Shown here: one piece after another, positions 29,530 through 38,302 of the stretch
How positions within the stretch are numbered: the stretch's first letter is position 1
Layout of the letters: every line of letters starts with the position of its first letter
Source of the DNA: Diaminobutyricibacter sp. McL0608
Lineage (GTDB): Bacteria > Actinomycetota > Actinomycetes > Actinomycetales > Microbacteriaceae
DNA: 64,000 nucleotides
Direction of reading: 5' to 3'
Assembly (NCBI RefSeq): GCF_039613825.1
Contig: NZ_CP154826.1
Location: 2,108,001 to 2,172,000 of the forward strand
Notes under the pieces: generated by a model
Told to the model about the DNA's origin: nothing
The model's database searches: none
What the model saw: the letters and a program-made list of their open reading frames with translations, nothing else
Translations under genes and position numbers: made by a program

Positions 29530-30965
29530 GAGAACAATTCTCCCAGTCGATCGCCCAGAAACCGGAGGCCGGCCGAGTTCGAGGACTTCACGAGCACCGT
29601 GTCGCCCGTTTTCAGGGCGGTAGCGAGGTGCTCGTACGCCTCATCCGGCGTGTCGAAGTAGAGGGACTCGCCGTCCCATGACCCCTCGTTGATCGTCGAG
29701 ATGTGCATCCGCCGGGCGGCCGGCCCGACGATCACGAGCTGGCCGATGTTCAGGCGGACCGCGAGGAGACCGATGCGGTCGTGCTCCTCGCCGGAGAACT
29801 CGCCCAGCTCGCTCATCTCGCCGAGGACTGCGACGGTGCGCTCGCCGGGGCCGGAGATCTGGGCGAGCGTCTTCAGGGCTGCAGCCATCGAGTCCGGGCT
29901 CGCGTTGTATGCGTCGTTGATGATCGTCACCCCGCGCGCGCCGCCCATCACCTCCATTCGCCACCGCTCGGCCCGCTGGACCGATTGGAGGGCCGAGACG
30001 ATGTCGTCGATGCCGACGCCGAGCGTATGCGCTGAGGCTGCTGCGGCCAGCGCGTTCATGACATGGTGTTCGCCGAGCACGCGGAACCTGACGGGGCGCT
30101 CGACGGTCGCGGACGCACCCGTCGCACCGGGCTCGGCCGGAAGCACGAGGACGAACGAGGTCCCCTGCGAGCTCGAGACCACATCCGTCGCTCGGACGTC
30201 GGCGCGGGCGTCCAGCCCGAACCACAGCACCCGGGCCGACGTCTTGTCCGCCATGGATGCGACCCTCGGGTCGTCGAGGTTGAGGATCGCGACGTCGGTC
30301 GGGAGAAGGTCGGTGACCATTTCGGTCTTCGCAGTGAGCGTCGCCTCGATTCCACCGAACTCGCCGGCGTGGGCCAGACCGACTTTGAGCACGACCCCGA
30401 TGTCGGGGCGCGCCATGCGCACCAGGCGCGTGATCTCGCCGATGCCGCTCGCGCCCATCTCGGCGACCAGGAACTCGGTCTCGTCCGTGACCTCGAGCAT
30501 CGTGATGGGAGCACCCACCTCGTTGTTGAACGACGCGCGCGGCGCGATGGTCGGCCCGACAGGCTCCAGGATCGCCCGCAGCAGGTTCTTGGTCGTGGTC
30601 TTGCCGTTCGAGCCGGTGATGCCGACGATCCTCAGAAGGCCCCCGGCGCGCACGCGCGCGATGACCTCGGTCGCCAGGGCGCCGAGCGCGACGACCGTGT
30701 CCTCGACCACGAGCTGCGGAACGGGAAGATCGAGTTCGTGGTCGACGACGATCAGCGCTGCGCCGTTCTCGACGGCCTGTGGCGCGAAGAGGTGGCCATC
30801 GGTGAACTCACCGGGCTTCGCGAAGAAGATGGAGCCAGGAGTCACATCCCGGGAATCCGTGTGCGAGAGTCCTGAGACGGTCGTCGCGGGGGTCGAATCG
30901 GTCGGGCCGAAGACGAGCCTGCCCGCCGTCGCCCGGGCGATCTCTTCCAGGGTGAGGTCGATCAT
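29526..30965 (-). CDS. murF: UDP-MurNAc-tripeptide--D-alanyl-D-alanine ligase
   Basis: ATP-dependent ligase that completes the pentapeptide stem by adding D-Ala-D-Ala. The ATP loop is [37 protein letters not shown] and the C-terminal [15 protein letters not shown] with [11 protein letters not shown] are characteristic. Length 479 aa. Its ATG directly abuts the murE stop and its stop overlaps mraY, so murE-murF-mraY are coupled. The ddl gene needed for its substrate is not in this window. Confidence 0.95.
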   Translation of the reverse strand: MIDLTLEEIARATAGRLVFGPTDSTPATTVSGLSHTDSRDVTPGSIFFAKPGEFTDGHLFAPQAVENGAALIVVDHELDLPVPQLVVEDTVVALGALATEVIARVRAGGLLRIVGITGSNGKTTTKNLLRAILEPVGPTIAPRASFNNEVGAPITMLEVTDETEFLVAEMGASGIGEITRLVRMARPDIGVVLKVGLAHAGEFGGIEATLTAKTEMVTDLLPTDVAILNLDDPRVASMADKTSARVLWFGLDARADVRATDVVSSSQGTSFVLVLPAEPGATGASATVERPVRFRVLGEHHVMNALAAAASAHTLGVGIDDIVSALQSVQRAERWRMEVMGGARGVTIINDAYNASPDSMAAALKTLAQISGPGERTVAVLGEMSELGEFSGEEHDRIGLLAVRLNIGQLVIVGPAARRMHISTINEGSWDGESLYFDTPDEAYEHLATALKTGDTVLVKSSNSAGLRFLGDRLGELFS

Positions 30966-32519
30966 CTACAGCCACCCCGCCTCACGGAGGGCCAGCTTTG
31001 CGTCCTCACGCGCGGAATACGGGATCCTCTCGCCCGCGACCTCCTGGTAGTCCTCGTGTCCCGGCCCCGCATAGAGCACCACGTCGCCCTCGCCTGCCAG
31101 TGAGAGCGCCTTGCGGAACGCGGCGCGCGGGTCGGGAACTTCGTAGAGTTCGAGATCGGGAACCGCGTGACGGGCGCCCTCGAGGAGGGCGGCACGGATG
31201 GTCGCCGGATCTTCGTAACGCGGGTGGAAATCGGTGATGACCACGGCATCCGAGCCACGCGCAGCGATCGCGCCCATATCGGTGCGCTTGGTCGTGTCGC
31301 GGTCGCCGTCGGCACCGAACACCATCACGATCCGGCCGTCGGTGACCTTGCGGAGGGCGCCGAGCGTCGAGAGGAAGGCATCAGGGCTGTGGCCGTAGTC
31401 GATGAACACGACCGGTCCGGCATCGCCCGAGATACGCTCAGCGCGCCCGGGGATGAACGCGTCGATCCCGCCGTCGCGGTCGAGTGCCTGGGCGATGGCG
31501 CCGAGATCGTAGCCGGATTCGACGAGCATGACGATGGCGAGGGCGGCATTTGCCGCCATGTACCAGCCGAGGAGCGGCACACGGGTCTGCAGGTGGCGGC
31601 CGTCCGGCCCTTCGAGCACGAACTCGGTGTGGTCGACGCTCTCGTCGACCACGGTCATGGTCCACTCCGCGTCGCCTCCGGCGGAGCTCGACAGGGTGGT
31701 GACCGGGATGCGCGACCGCTCGACGAGGGTGCGCCCCCAATCGGAGTCCACCGTCACGACGCCCCGGCGTGCACGATCGGGCTGGAAGAGTTCGAGTTTC
31801 GCGGCGAAGTAGTCGTCCATCGCCGTGTAGTCGTCCAGGTGGTCGTGGCTCAGGTTCGTGAAGCCGACCACGTCGAAGACGATGCCGTCGACACGGTGAC
31901 GGGTGAGCGCCTGGGCGGAGACCTCGACCGCGACCGCGCGCACCGCTTCTTCGCGCATCCGGGCGAGCAGGGCGTGGAGCTCGCTCGCCTCCGGGGTGGT
32001 GAGCTTGCTCGAGATCGCCGTGGTGCCGATGCGGCGCTCGGCCGTCGAGCTCAGCCCCGAGACGACGCCGAGCTGACCGAGGATGGCGTTCAGCAGATAG
32101 ACGACGCTCGTCTTGCCGTTCGTGCCGGTGACACCGAACAGGGTCGCGGTGTTCTCGTCTGTGCGATAGATCCACGCGGCGACCGCGCCCAGCGCAGCGC
32201 GCGCATCCTGCGTGACGATGATCGGCAGCCCCGAGTCGGCGGCGATGGCCGCCCCCTCCTCGTCGGTGAGCACGGCGACGGCGCCGGCCTCCGCGGCTGC
32301 CGCGGCGAAACGGGCACCGTGCGCGTTCTTTCCCGGCACGCCGACGTACAGGTCGCCGGGCTCGACGGACGCCGAGCTGAGGGCCACGCCGGTCACCTCG
32401 ACAGCGTCGAGATCACCGCGGCATTCGAGCCCGAATTCCGCCACGAGTTGTGCGAGCGGTCGGGCGACGGGATGCTCCGGGCGCAGTGTTGAGGGCGCCG
32501 ATCCTGTCACGGGGCTCAC
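30966..32519 (-). CDS. murE: UDP-MurNAc-L-Ala-D-Glu ligase for the third stem residue (MurE)
   Basis: Adds the third (diamino) residue to the peptidoglycan stem peptide. The ATP loop is [15 protein letters not shown], and FTNLSHDHLDDY and the VFGADGDRDTTKR segment are conserved. The specificity loop, DNPR in diaminopimelate enzymes, reads FHPR here (within D430-R434, DFHPR), while the later GPGHEDYQ keeps the Gly and Glu. This suggests a third residue other than standard meso-DAP, consistent with the Lys/Orn/DAB walls of Microbacteriaceae; that is inference. GTG start, 517 aa, two bases after ftsI. Confidence 0.93.
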   Translation of the reverse strand: MSPVTGSAPSTLRPEHPVARPLAQLVAEFGLECRGDLDAVEVTGVALSSASVEPGDLYVGVPGKNAHGARFAAAAAEAGAVAVLTDEEGAAIAADSGLPIIVTQDARAALGAVAAWIYRTDENTATLFGVTGTNGKTSVVYLLNAILGQLGVVSGLSSTAERRIGTTAISSKLTTPEASELHALLARMREEAVRAVAVEVSAQALTRHRVDGIVFDVVGFTNLSHDHLDDYTAMDDYFAAKLELFQPDRARRGVVTVDSDWGRTLVERSRIPVTTLSSSAGGDAEWTMTVVDESVDHTEFVLEGPDGRHLQTRVPLLGWYMAANAALAIVMLVESGYDLGAIAQALDRDGGIDAFIPGRAERISGDAGPVVFIDYGHSPDAFLSTLGALRKVTDGRIVMVFGADGDRDTTKRTDMGAIAARGSDAVVITDFHPRYEDPATIRAALLEGARHAVPDLELYEVPDPRAAFRKALSLAGEGDVVLYAGPGHEDYQEVAGERIPYSAREDAKLALREAGWL

Positions 32520-32521
32520 TT

Positions 32522-34282
32522 TCAGTAGTACGGGTCGTAGTTCGCGGGAGCTGTCGTCGACGGCTTGACCCGGAACGTCTTCAGCACCTGGCTCATGATC
32601 GTTTTGAACAGTGGCGCCGCTGCTGCCGACGAAGTAATCGTAGTCGGGTACCCGATGTTGACCGAAACGACATATTGCGGATCGTCGACCGGAGCGACGC
32701 CCATAACAGAGACGTAGTAGCTCGGCAAGTAGCCGCCTCGTCCGTCCGGCTGCTGTGCCGTACCGGTCTTCGCAGCGACCCGGTAGCCGGGGATGTTGAG
32801 CTGCTTGGAGAGCTCACCCTGCTGCACGACGGATTCCATCATTCCCAGCGTCTGCTGCGAAGCAGACCGGGAGATCACCTGCGTCGCCTTGGGCTTCGGA
32901 ACATCGGTCATGGTTCCGTCGGCCTGCTTGCAGCCGTCGATCAGCTGCAGCGGGATGCGCTTGCCCCCGTTCGCGAGCGCCTGGTACGCGCTCACCATTT
33001 GGATCTGGGTCGCCGAGACGCCCTGGCCGAACATCGTCGCGTACTTGGTCTGGTCGTCCCACGAGCTGACCGGGTGCAGGATGCCCGACGATTCGCCCGG
33101 GAAGTCGATGCCGGTGTCCTGCCCGATCCCGAAGGCCTTCAGATAGTTGTAACGGACCGTGTCGTCCATTTTGCTGCCGAGGATCGACATGCCGGTGTTC
33201 GACGACAGCATGAGCACGCCGGTCAGCGTGAGCCGTTCGGTGTCGTGGAAGCCCGAGTCGTGGAGGTCGGCCCCGTGGCCGGAGACGAAGCGGTACGGCG
33301 CCATGACCTGGGACGCCGGGGTCGCTTTGCCGTTGTCGATGAGCGCGGACGCGGTGAGCGCCTTGAAAGTGGAGCCCGGCTCGTACGGGGTCGTGAACGG
33401 CAGCGCACCCCAGTAGTTCGACGGCGTCCCGTCGACGTTGTTCGGATCGACGGACGGGTATTGCGCCACGGCGCGGAGCTTGCCGGTCTTGACCTCGGCC
33501 ACGGTCACGAAGCCGAACTTCGCACCGAGCGCCGGCACGACCTGGGCGAGCTCCTGCTGGGCGAACCACTGCAGGTCGCTGTCGATCGTGGTGACCAGCT
33601 GGCCGCCGTTCTTCGCCGGCTTCTCGACGACCGTGCTTCCCGGGATGGCCACACCGTCGGCGCCGAGCTGCGATGTCTCCTTGCCGTTCTGGCCGGCGAG
33701 GCACGCGTTCTGACTCAGCTCCAGTCCGGCCTGCGCCTGACCCTCCCCACTGACGAAACCGACCAGGTTGCCGCCGACGGCGCCGTTCGGATAGGTGCGG
33801 GACGGTGTCTTCGTGAAGCTCAGCCACGGGATGTTCAGCTTGTCCAGCTGGTCGAACATCGTCACATCCATGCCCGACTTCACCAGGGCGTACTTGGACT
33901 GCGGATCCGACTTGAGCGCGTTCTGGATGAGCGCGAGGATCGCTGGTCCGCCCTTGCCGGTGATGCGGCCGATGTCGTTCACGGCCTTCGTCAGCGTGGA
34001 CTGCCCATCCTGTTTCGCCGCCTCGTTCGCATCGAATGGCGACAGGGCCGCCGTGTACCGCCAGACGCTCCCGGCCAGGGTGTTCCCGGCTTCGTCCACG
34101 ATGTCGCCGCGGATGCCGTACAGAGGCTGCGAGTACGACTTCGCGTTCACCGACTGCCGTTGCAGTTCGTCGGCACGCACGACCTGGATGTCCACCAGCT
34201 TGCCGCCGAGAACACCGACGGTCACGACGATGGCGGCAACCGTGACGGCCGTTCGGCGCCGCATCGACTTGCGGGTCATCAC
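32522..34282 (-). CDS. ftsI: division-specific class B penicillin-binding protein (FtsI/PBP3)
   Basis: Septal DD-transpeptidase crosslinking peptidoglycan, partner of FtsW. A short cytoplasmic tail and one membrane helix (AVTVAAIVVTVGVLGGKLVDI) are followed by a PBP dimerisation domain. The transpeptidase domain has the three active-site motifs: SxxK in EPGSTFKALTASAL, SxN in MLSSNTGMS, and KTG in AAKTGTAQQPDG. Length 586 aa. Start is GTG or the adjacent ATG at 34279-34282, with GGAAGG upstream. It follows the FtsL-like gene by 65 bases. Confidence 0.95.
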   Translation of the reverse strand: MMTRKSMRRRTAVTVAAIVVTVGVLGGKLVDIQVVRADELQRQSVNAKSYSQPLYGIRGDIVDEAGNTLAGSVWRYTAALSPFDANEAAKQDGQSTLTKAVNDIGRITGKGGPAILALIQNALKSDPQSKYALVKSGMDVTMFDQLDKLNIPWLSFTKTPSRTYPNGAVGGNLVGFVSGEGQAQAGLELSQNACLAGQNGKETSQLGADGVAIPGSTVVEKPAKNGGQLVTTIDSDLQWFAQQELAQVVPALGAKFGFVTVAEVKTGKLRAVAQYPSVDPNNVDGTPSNYWGALPFTTPYEPGSTFKALTASALIDNGKATPASQVMAPYRFVSGHGADLHDSGFHDTERLTLTGVLMLSSNTGMSILGSKMDDTVRYNYLKAFGIGQDTGIDFPGESSGILHPVSSWDDQTKYATMFGQGVSATQIQMVSAYQALANGGKRIPLQLIDGCKQADGTMTDVPKPKATQVISRSASQQTLGMMESVVQQGELSKQLNIPGYRVAAKTGTAQQPDGRGGYLPSYYVSVMGVAPVDDPQYVVSVNIGYPTTITSSAAAAPLFKTIMSQVLKTFRVKPSTTAPANYDPYY

Positions 34283-34347
34283 TGTGCTGGTCGTCCTTCC
34301 GTCAGCGTCACCAGTCCGCGTCGCGTCGGTGTCGCGTCCATGTCACG

Positions 34348-34968
34348 TCAGTGCGTCACCGGCGTCGGCAGCGCTCCGTTCAACGGTAGGGTCGTGGGCG
34401 CCGCGGGCGTGGCAGGCACGCTCGTGCTTGATGTATTCACAGTCTTCGGCGTCTTCGGGGGTGCCGCGTGCTGGTTCACCAGCGGGACGCCCGCCAGCAA
34501 CGCGTTCGGAACCAGGTTGCCCTGGCCGCCCGTGACGGTTCCGGCAGCGGATGACGCGGCCTCGGGCGCGCCGAGGATCGCGCCGTCGGAGAGCCGGAGG
34601 TACGCGGGGCTGCTGTTGCTCACCATGCCGAGGGCGTTCGCACTGGCCGCCAGGTATTGGGGCGAGGCGAGGCGGTCGAGATCCTCCGACGCGGCCTGGT
34701 AGTCCCGCTGCAGTTGCTTCTGGCTGTCCTGGAGGGTGTTGAGCTGGTACGCACCCTGCGAGATCGTGATGCTCAGCAGAAGCTGCGCGATGACGATGGC
34801 GAGGAGGGTCGCGACAGCTACGATCGCGTAGACCGTGCGCGGACGAGCGCGACGCTGGCCGCGCGTCGAGACGACCTCGAGGTGGCTCGTGTGCTCCTCG
34901 TCGTGGGTGAGGGGCGCGGTTCGACCGATCCACAGCGCCCGGCGGTCTTCAGCCACGTTCGTGCTCAT
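34348..34968 (-). CDS. ftsL: FtsL-like bitopic division protein
   Basis: Probable FtsL, the small coiled-coil partner of FtsB/FtsQ in the divisome. After a 45-residue cytoplasmic region comes one membrane helix ([20 protein letters not shown]) and a short coiled coil ([20 protein letters not shown]). A long Ala/Pro/Thr-rich extracellular tail follows. Sequence conservation in this family is poor, so the call rests on topology and on its place between rsmH and ftsI. 206 aa, ATG overlapping the rsmH stop by four bases. Confidence 0.75.
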   Translation of the reverse strand: MSTNVAEDRRALWIGRTAPLTHDEEHTSHLEVVSTRGQRRARPRTVYAIVAVATLLAIVIAQLLLSITISQGAYQLNTLQDSQKQLQRDYQAASEDLDRLASPQYLAASANALGMVSNSSPAYLRLSDGAILGAPEAASSAAGTVTGGQGNLVPNALLAGVPLVNQHAAPPKTPKTVNTSSTSVPATPAAPTTLPLNGALPTPVTH

Positions 34969-35930
34969 GAGCCCCTCCTCACTCGTTCGGCTGCTCGCAG
35001 GCGGACCGGAGTCGCGCGCGGGTTGGCCGCCTTCTCGTCGTCGTCCGCGAGCTCGGCGCCGCGGATCAGCAGTTTCAGTTCAGGTCGGTGCTCAGGGAGC
35101 TCGACCGGCAGGCCGGCGGGAGCACTCGAGGTCGATTTCGCCTGGAGGACGCGCTTGACGATGCGGTCCTCGAGCGACTGGTAGGCCTCGACGACGATCC
35201 GTCCGCCGACGGCGAGGGCGTCGATCGCAGCCGGTATCGCGCGCTCGAGCACGGCCAGCTCCTGATTGACCTCGATGCGCAGCGCCTGGAACACGCGCTT
35301 CGCCGGGTGCCCCTGACGTTGGACAGCGACCGGCGTCGCCTGCGTGATCACATCGACCAGCTGCGCCGAGCGGACGAACGGATGCTCCTGCCGGGCTTCG
35401 ACGATGCGGTGCGCGTACCGCTGCGCCAGCTTCTCTTCGCCGTAGTCGCGGAAGATGCGCCGCAGGTCCGCTTCGCTGTAGGTCGCGAGAATCGTCTCTG
35501 CCGTCAGCTCGCTCGTCGAATCCATACGCATGTCGAGCGGGGCATCCTTCGAGTAGGAGAACCCCCGATCGACCCGGTCCAGCTGGAGGGAGGAGACACC
35601 CAGGTCGAACAGCACCCCGTCGATCTCGTCGAAACCCAGCTCGTGCACCGCATCTGCGATCCCGTCGTAGACCGTGTGCACCAGGTGTACGCGGTCGCCG
35701 AAACGGCCGAGCCGTTCTCCGGCGATCGCCAGCGCCTCCGGGTCGCGGTCGAGGCCGACGAGCACCAGTTCGGGGAAACGCTCGAGGAACGCCTCCGAGT
35801 GTCCGCCCATGCCGAGCGTGGCATCGACGAAGACCGCGCCGGGAGCCTGGAGCGCCGGTGCGAGCAGTTCGACGCAGCGCTCGAGGAGGACTGGCGTGTG
35901 GAGACGGTCTGCGGGAGTGTTGTCGGTCAT
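34965..35930 (-). CDS. rsmH: 16S rRNA (cytosine(1402)-N4)-methyltransferase
   Basis: SAM-dependent N4-methylation of C1402 in the ribosomal decoding centre. Diagnostic segments are [29 protein letters not shown] (SAM motif I), [30 protein letters not shown] and [13 protein letters not shown]. Start is placed at ATG 35930 (321 aa), which puts HTPVLL about ten residues from the N-terminus as in homologues; an ATG at 35969 adds 13 residues and has a weak AGG upstream. It follows mraZ with a 100-base gap. Confidence 0.94.
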   Translation of the reverse strand: MTDNTPADRLHTPVLLERCVELLAPALQAPGAVFVDATLGMGGHSEAFLERFPELVLVGLDRDPEALAIAGERLGRFGDRVHLVHTVYDGIADAVHELGFDEIDGVLFDLGVSSLQLDRVDRGFSYSKDAPLDMRMDSTSELTAETILATYSEADLRRIFRDYGEEKLAQRYAHRIVEARQEHPFVRSAQLVDVITQATPVAVQRQGHPAKRVFQALRIEVNQELAVLERAIPAAIDALAVGGRIVVEAYQSLEDRIVKRVLQAKSTSSAPAGLPVELPEHRPELKLLIRGAELADDDEKAANPRATPVRLRAAERVRRGS

Positions 35931-36030
35931 GGCGGCGGGTGCTGCTCCTGATTCCTGATCCCCATCCATTCCGACCTGGCACCGGGGAAGTGTGTCAGGG
36001 CGGCGAATGGCTGGGAGTCAGGCGCCAGGG

Positions 36031-36462
36031 CTAGAAGAGTCCCGGGATCACCTCCTCCGTCGTGTTCGCGAATGAAGCCTCCTGCTCAGCGAGGTAGGTC
36101 TCCCATGCCTCTGCGTCCCAGATCTCTGCACGACTGCCGGCGCCGATGACGACCAGGTCGCGGTCGAGCCCCGCGTAGCTGCGAAGCGACTGGGGAACCG
36201 TCACGCGGTTCTGCTTGTCGGGTGTCTCGGCGCTGGCACCGGACAGGAACACACGGAGATAGTCACGGGCCTGCTTGCTGGTGACGGGCGCCTGACGGAT
36301 CTTCTCGTGCAGCGACTCGAACTCGCGCTGGCTGAAGACGTACACGCAATGCTCCTGGCCGCGGGTCATCACGATGCCGGAGGCGAGCTCATCCCGGAAT
36401 TTGGCCGGCAGGATGATGCGGCCTTTTTCGTCGAGCTTCGGAGAGTACGTGCCAAGGAACAT
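36031..36462 (-). CDS. mraZ: transcriptional regulator MraZ
   Basis: First gene of the dcw cluster; a ring-forming DNA-binding protein of the AbrB/SpoVT fold that regulates its own operon. Two tandem SpoVT-AbrB modules are seen, the first with [16 protein letters not shown] near residues 11-26, the second around [14 protein letters not shown]. Length 143 aa is typical. Its promoter carries three GTGGA repeats spaced exactly 10 bp (36505-36529), the arrangement known for MraZ operators, so autorepression is likely. Confidence 0.95.
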   Translation of the reverse strand: MFLGTYSPKLDEKGRIILPAKFRDELASGIVMTRGQEHCVYVFSQREFESLHEKIRQAPVTSKQARDYLRVFLSGASAETPDKQNRVTVPQSLRSYAGLDRDLVVIGAGSRAEIWDAEAWETYLAEQEASFANTTEEVIPGLF

Positions 36463-36504
36463 CGGCTTCTCCCCCCACTCTTCCGGCCAAGGTTGCGGTG
36501 TGAC

Positions 36505-36529
36505 TCCACTTTACTCCACTACCATCCAC
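36505..36529 (-). promoter_or_regulatory. MraZ operator: three GTGGA repeats, 10-bp spacing
   Basis: On the minus strand GTGGA occurs at 36529-36525, 36519-36515 and 36509-36505, each start exactly 10 bp (one helix turn) from the next. MraZ is known to bind short direct repeats of this kind upstream of its gene. The array fills the spacer and overlaps the -10 of the promoter described separately. Confidence 0.8.
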
Positions 36530-36536
36530 GATTCAA
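36508..36536 (-). promoter_or_regulatory. predicted sigma-70-type promoter of mraZ/dcw cluster
   Basis: Minus strand: -35 TTGAAT (36536-36531), 17-bp spacer, -10 TAAAGT (36513-36508). It would start transcription about 40 bases before the mraZ ATG. The boxes are read from sequence; activity is inferred. Overlap with the GTGGA array implies repression by occlusion. Confidence 0.65.
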
Positions 36537-36607
36537 TGAAATATGCTCGCTTAGCCCCACATTGGGGTCATTCGGCCGCCAAATATCAGGGATTTCAGCG
36601 GTGGAGG

Positions 36608-36642
36608 AAAATGGAGGCCCCGGGAGCCGGCCGAGGCCTCCA
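36608..36642 (-). terminator. second hairpin of a tandem terminator after the DUF3040 gene
   Basis: Minus strand: TGGAGGCC and GGCCTCCA arms (8 bp) with a 15-base GC-rich loop, followed by TTTT. It stands just beyond the stronger poly-T terminator at 36648-36677 and may protect the mraZ promoter from read-through. Confidence 0.5.
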
Positions 36643-36647
36643 GGCAC

Positions 36648-36677
36648 AAAAAAAGGGGCCGATCCGAAGATCGACCC
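36648..36677 (-). terminator. Rho-independent terminator after the DUF3040 gene
   Basis: Minus strand: GGGTCGATC, TTCG loop, GATCGGCCC (one mismatch), then seven T residues. It is a textbook intrinsic terminator about 40 bases after the DUF3040 stop and directly upstream of the mraZ promoter region. Confidence 0.85.
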
Positions 36678-36715
36678 AGATTCTGTTCCGCCGATGGAGG
36701 CGGGTGGAGGAGCGC

Positions 36716-37108
36716 CTAGTTGTTGTGGCCGTCCTGCCGCTTGTCCCACCGGTCGTTGAGCTTGTCCATGAAGCCCGGCTGCGCGGAGCTACTGCCGCCG
36801 TTGTGGTTGGCCGGGCGATCGGTCACGTCTTCCGGCGCTGCCGAACTGCGACGTGGCGGAGCGATTGCCAGGAGCACCCCGGCGAACATCAGGACGAATC
36901 CCACGACGCCGACGATCGGCACCTGGATGAACACGCCTGTGATGAGCACGCCGACCCCGACGACCGCGAGCAGGATGCCGAGGACGATCGACCGGTATGC
37001 TGGTCGACCCCGTCTGCCGCCCACTGTGGCTACGAAGTCTGCATCGTTGTGATAGAGGCTGCGCTCCATCTCTTCGAGGAGGCGCTGCTCGTGTTCTGAA
37101 AGCGGCAT
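36716..37108 (-). CDS. DUF3040 membrane protein
   Basis: Small actinobacterial protein of unknown function. The N-terminus MPLSEHEQRLLEEMERSLY is the hallmark of DUF3040. Two membrane helices follow (about 40-62 SIVLGILLAVVGVGVLITGV and 64-84 PIVGVVGFVLMFAGVLLAIA), then a polar tail rich in Asp/Asn/Gly. Start at ATG 37108 gives 130 aa, the usual length; the much longer open frame upstream is antisense to the polyprenyl synthase gene. It lies next to the dcw cluster in many actinobacteria and is divergent from the synthase gene. Confidence 0.9.
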   Translation of the reverse strand: MPLSEHEQRLLEEMERSLYHNDADFVATVGGRRGRPAYRSIVLGILLAVVGVGVLITGVFIQVPIVGVVGFVLMFAGVLLAIAPPRRSSAAPEDVTDRPANHNGGSSSAQPGFMDKLNDRWDKRQDGHNN

Positions 37109-37183
37109 CCAGGTCCCCCTCTGCTCGGGTTCGACGCGTTGTGAAGCTGATTCTAACCCCGCTGGGGTAGCTAGGCTAGGCGT

Positions 37184-38302
37184 GTGGGAGAAAGCATACG
37201 ATTCGTCGACCTGGTGCAGTCCCGAATCGATGATTTCCTCGACACCCGCTCCCCCATTCTCGTCTCGATCGGTGCCGAACTCTCCCCGATCCAAGCGTTC
37301 TCTCGGGACTTTCTCAGCGGCGGAAAGAGGTTCCGCGCCCTGTTCTGCTATTGGGGCTGGCAGAGTGCACGGTCCGTCGGTTCCGACCCCGATTCGGCAT
37401 TCGTCGAATCGACCGGAGCGCTTGCTCCCGTGGTCTCGGCTGCAGGCGCACTCGAGCTCTTCCACGCCGCAGCTCTCGTCCACGACGACATCATCGACAA
37501 CTCGGACACCCGCCGCGGTTCTCCGGCGGCCCATCGTCGATTCGAGACACTTCACCGTCAGGAGGGCTGGACCGGCGATCCAGCCGATTTCGGGTCGAGC
37601 GCCGCGCTCCTTCTCGGCGACCTGCTGCTCAGCTGGAGTGACGAACTCTTCGACGAAGGACTTCAGGAGCTCCCCAGCGCTTCCGGTCGCCGTGCCGCCC
37701 GTGCGGAGTTCAACCGGATGCGCATCGAGGTGACCGCCGGCCAGTATCTGGACATCCTCGAGGAGCGCGCCTGGAACACTCAGGACGAAGCCGAGCATCT
37801 GTCGCGCGCCGAGCGGGTGATCGTATACAAATCGGCCAAATACAGCGTCGAAGCACCGCTCGTCATCGGAGCCCAACTGGCCGGTGCGACGGTCGGGCAG
37901 ATCGACTCCCTGCGGAGCTTCGGGCTGCCTCTCGGTATCGCGTACCAGCTGCGAGACGACCTGCTCGGAGTCTTCGGCGATGCATCGGTCACCGGCAAGC
38001 CGAGCGGCGACGACCTCCGTGAGGGCAAGCGCACGGTGCTCATCGCGCTGGCGAGGAAGCAACTGTCGAACGGGCAGCGACGACTCCTCGACGAACTCCT
38101 CGGCGACCCCGACCTCACCGCGCAGCAGGTGGACATGTTGCAGCGCACCATTCGGGAGAGCGGCGCAGTCGATGCCATCGAGGCCATGATCGCCGAGAAC
38201 GTCGAGCGTGCCATCGCCGCAGTCGATGCCGCCCCTTTGGCGGCGCAGGCCCGTTTCCAACTCAGGGAACTCGCAACCACGGTCACCCGACGCGACTTCT
38301 GA
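37184..38302 (+). CDS. polyprenyl (all-trans) diphosphate synthase
   Basis: Condenses isopentenyl diphosphate units into a polyprenyl chain, for menaquinone side chains or related isoprenoids. The first aspartate-rich motif is HDDIIDNSDTRRG (D101-D105), the second LRDDLLGVFGD around residue 265. GGKRFRALFCYWG near residue 47 binds diphosphate. Length 372 aa. GTG start, with only a weak ribosome-binding site. Its 3' end overlaps the end of the convergent DUF222 gene by 20 bases. Product length (geranylgeranyl or longer) cannot be set by eye. Confidence 0.9.
   Translation: MGESIRFVDLVQSRIDDFLDTRSPILVSIGAELSPIQAFSRDFLSGGKRFRALFCYWGWQSARSVGSDPDSAFVESTGALAPVVSAAGALELFHAAALVHDDIIDNSDTRRGSPAAHRRFETLHRQEGWTGDPADFGSSAALLLGDLLLSWSDELFDEGLQELPSASGRRAARAEFNRMRIEVTAGQYLDILEERAWNTQDEAEHLSRAERVIVYKSAKYSVEAPLVIGAQLAGATVGQIDSLRSFGLPLGIAYQLRDDLLGVFGDASVTGKPSGDDLREGKRTVLIALARKQLSNGQRRLLDELLGDPDLTAQQVDMLQRTIRESGAVDAIEAMIAENVERAIAAVDAAPLAAQARFQLRELATTVTRRDF

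Noticed and set aside
32450-34702. 750-codon open frame on the plus strand
   Set aside because: Antisense to ftsI and part of the ftsL-like gene; no domain or ribosome-binding site.
37156-37168. ACCCC-GCT-GGGGT dyad before the polyprenyl synthase gene
   Set aside because: Five-base GC arms with a three-base loop are common by chance in this DNA; kept out of the feature list.
37109-38260. N-terminal extension of the DUF3040 open frame to 514 codons
   Set aside because: The extension is antisense to the polyprenyl diphosphate synthase; DUF3040 begins at its usual MPLSEHEQ start at 37108.
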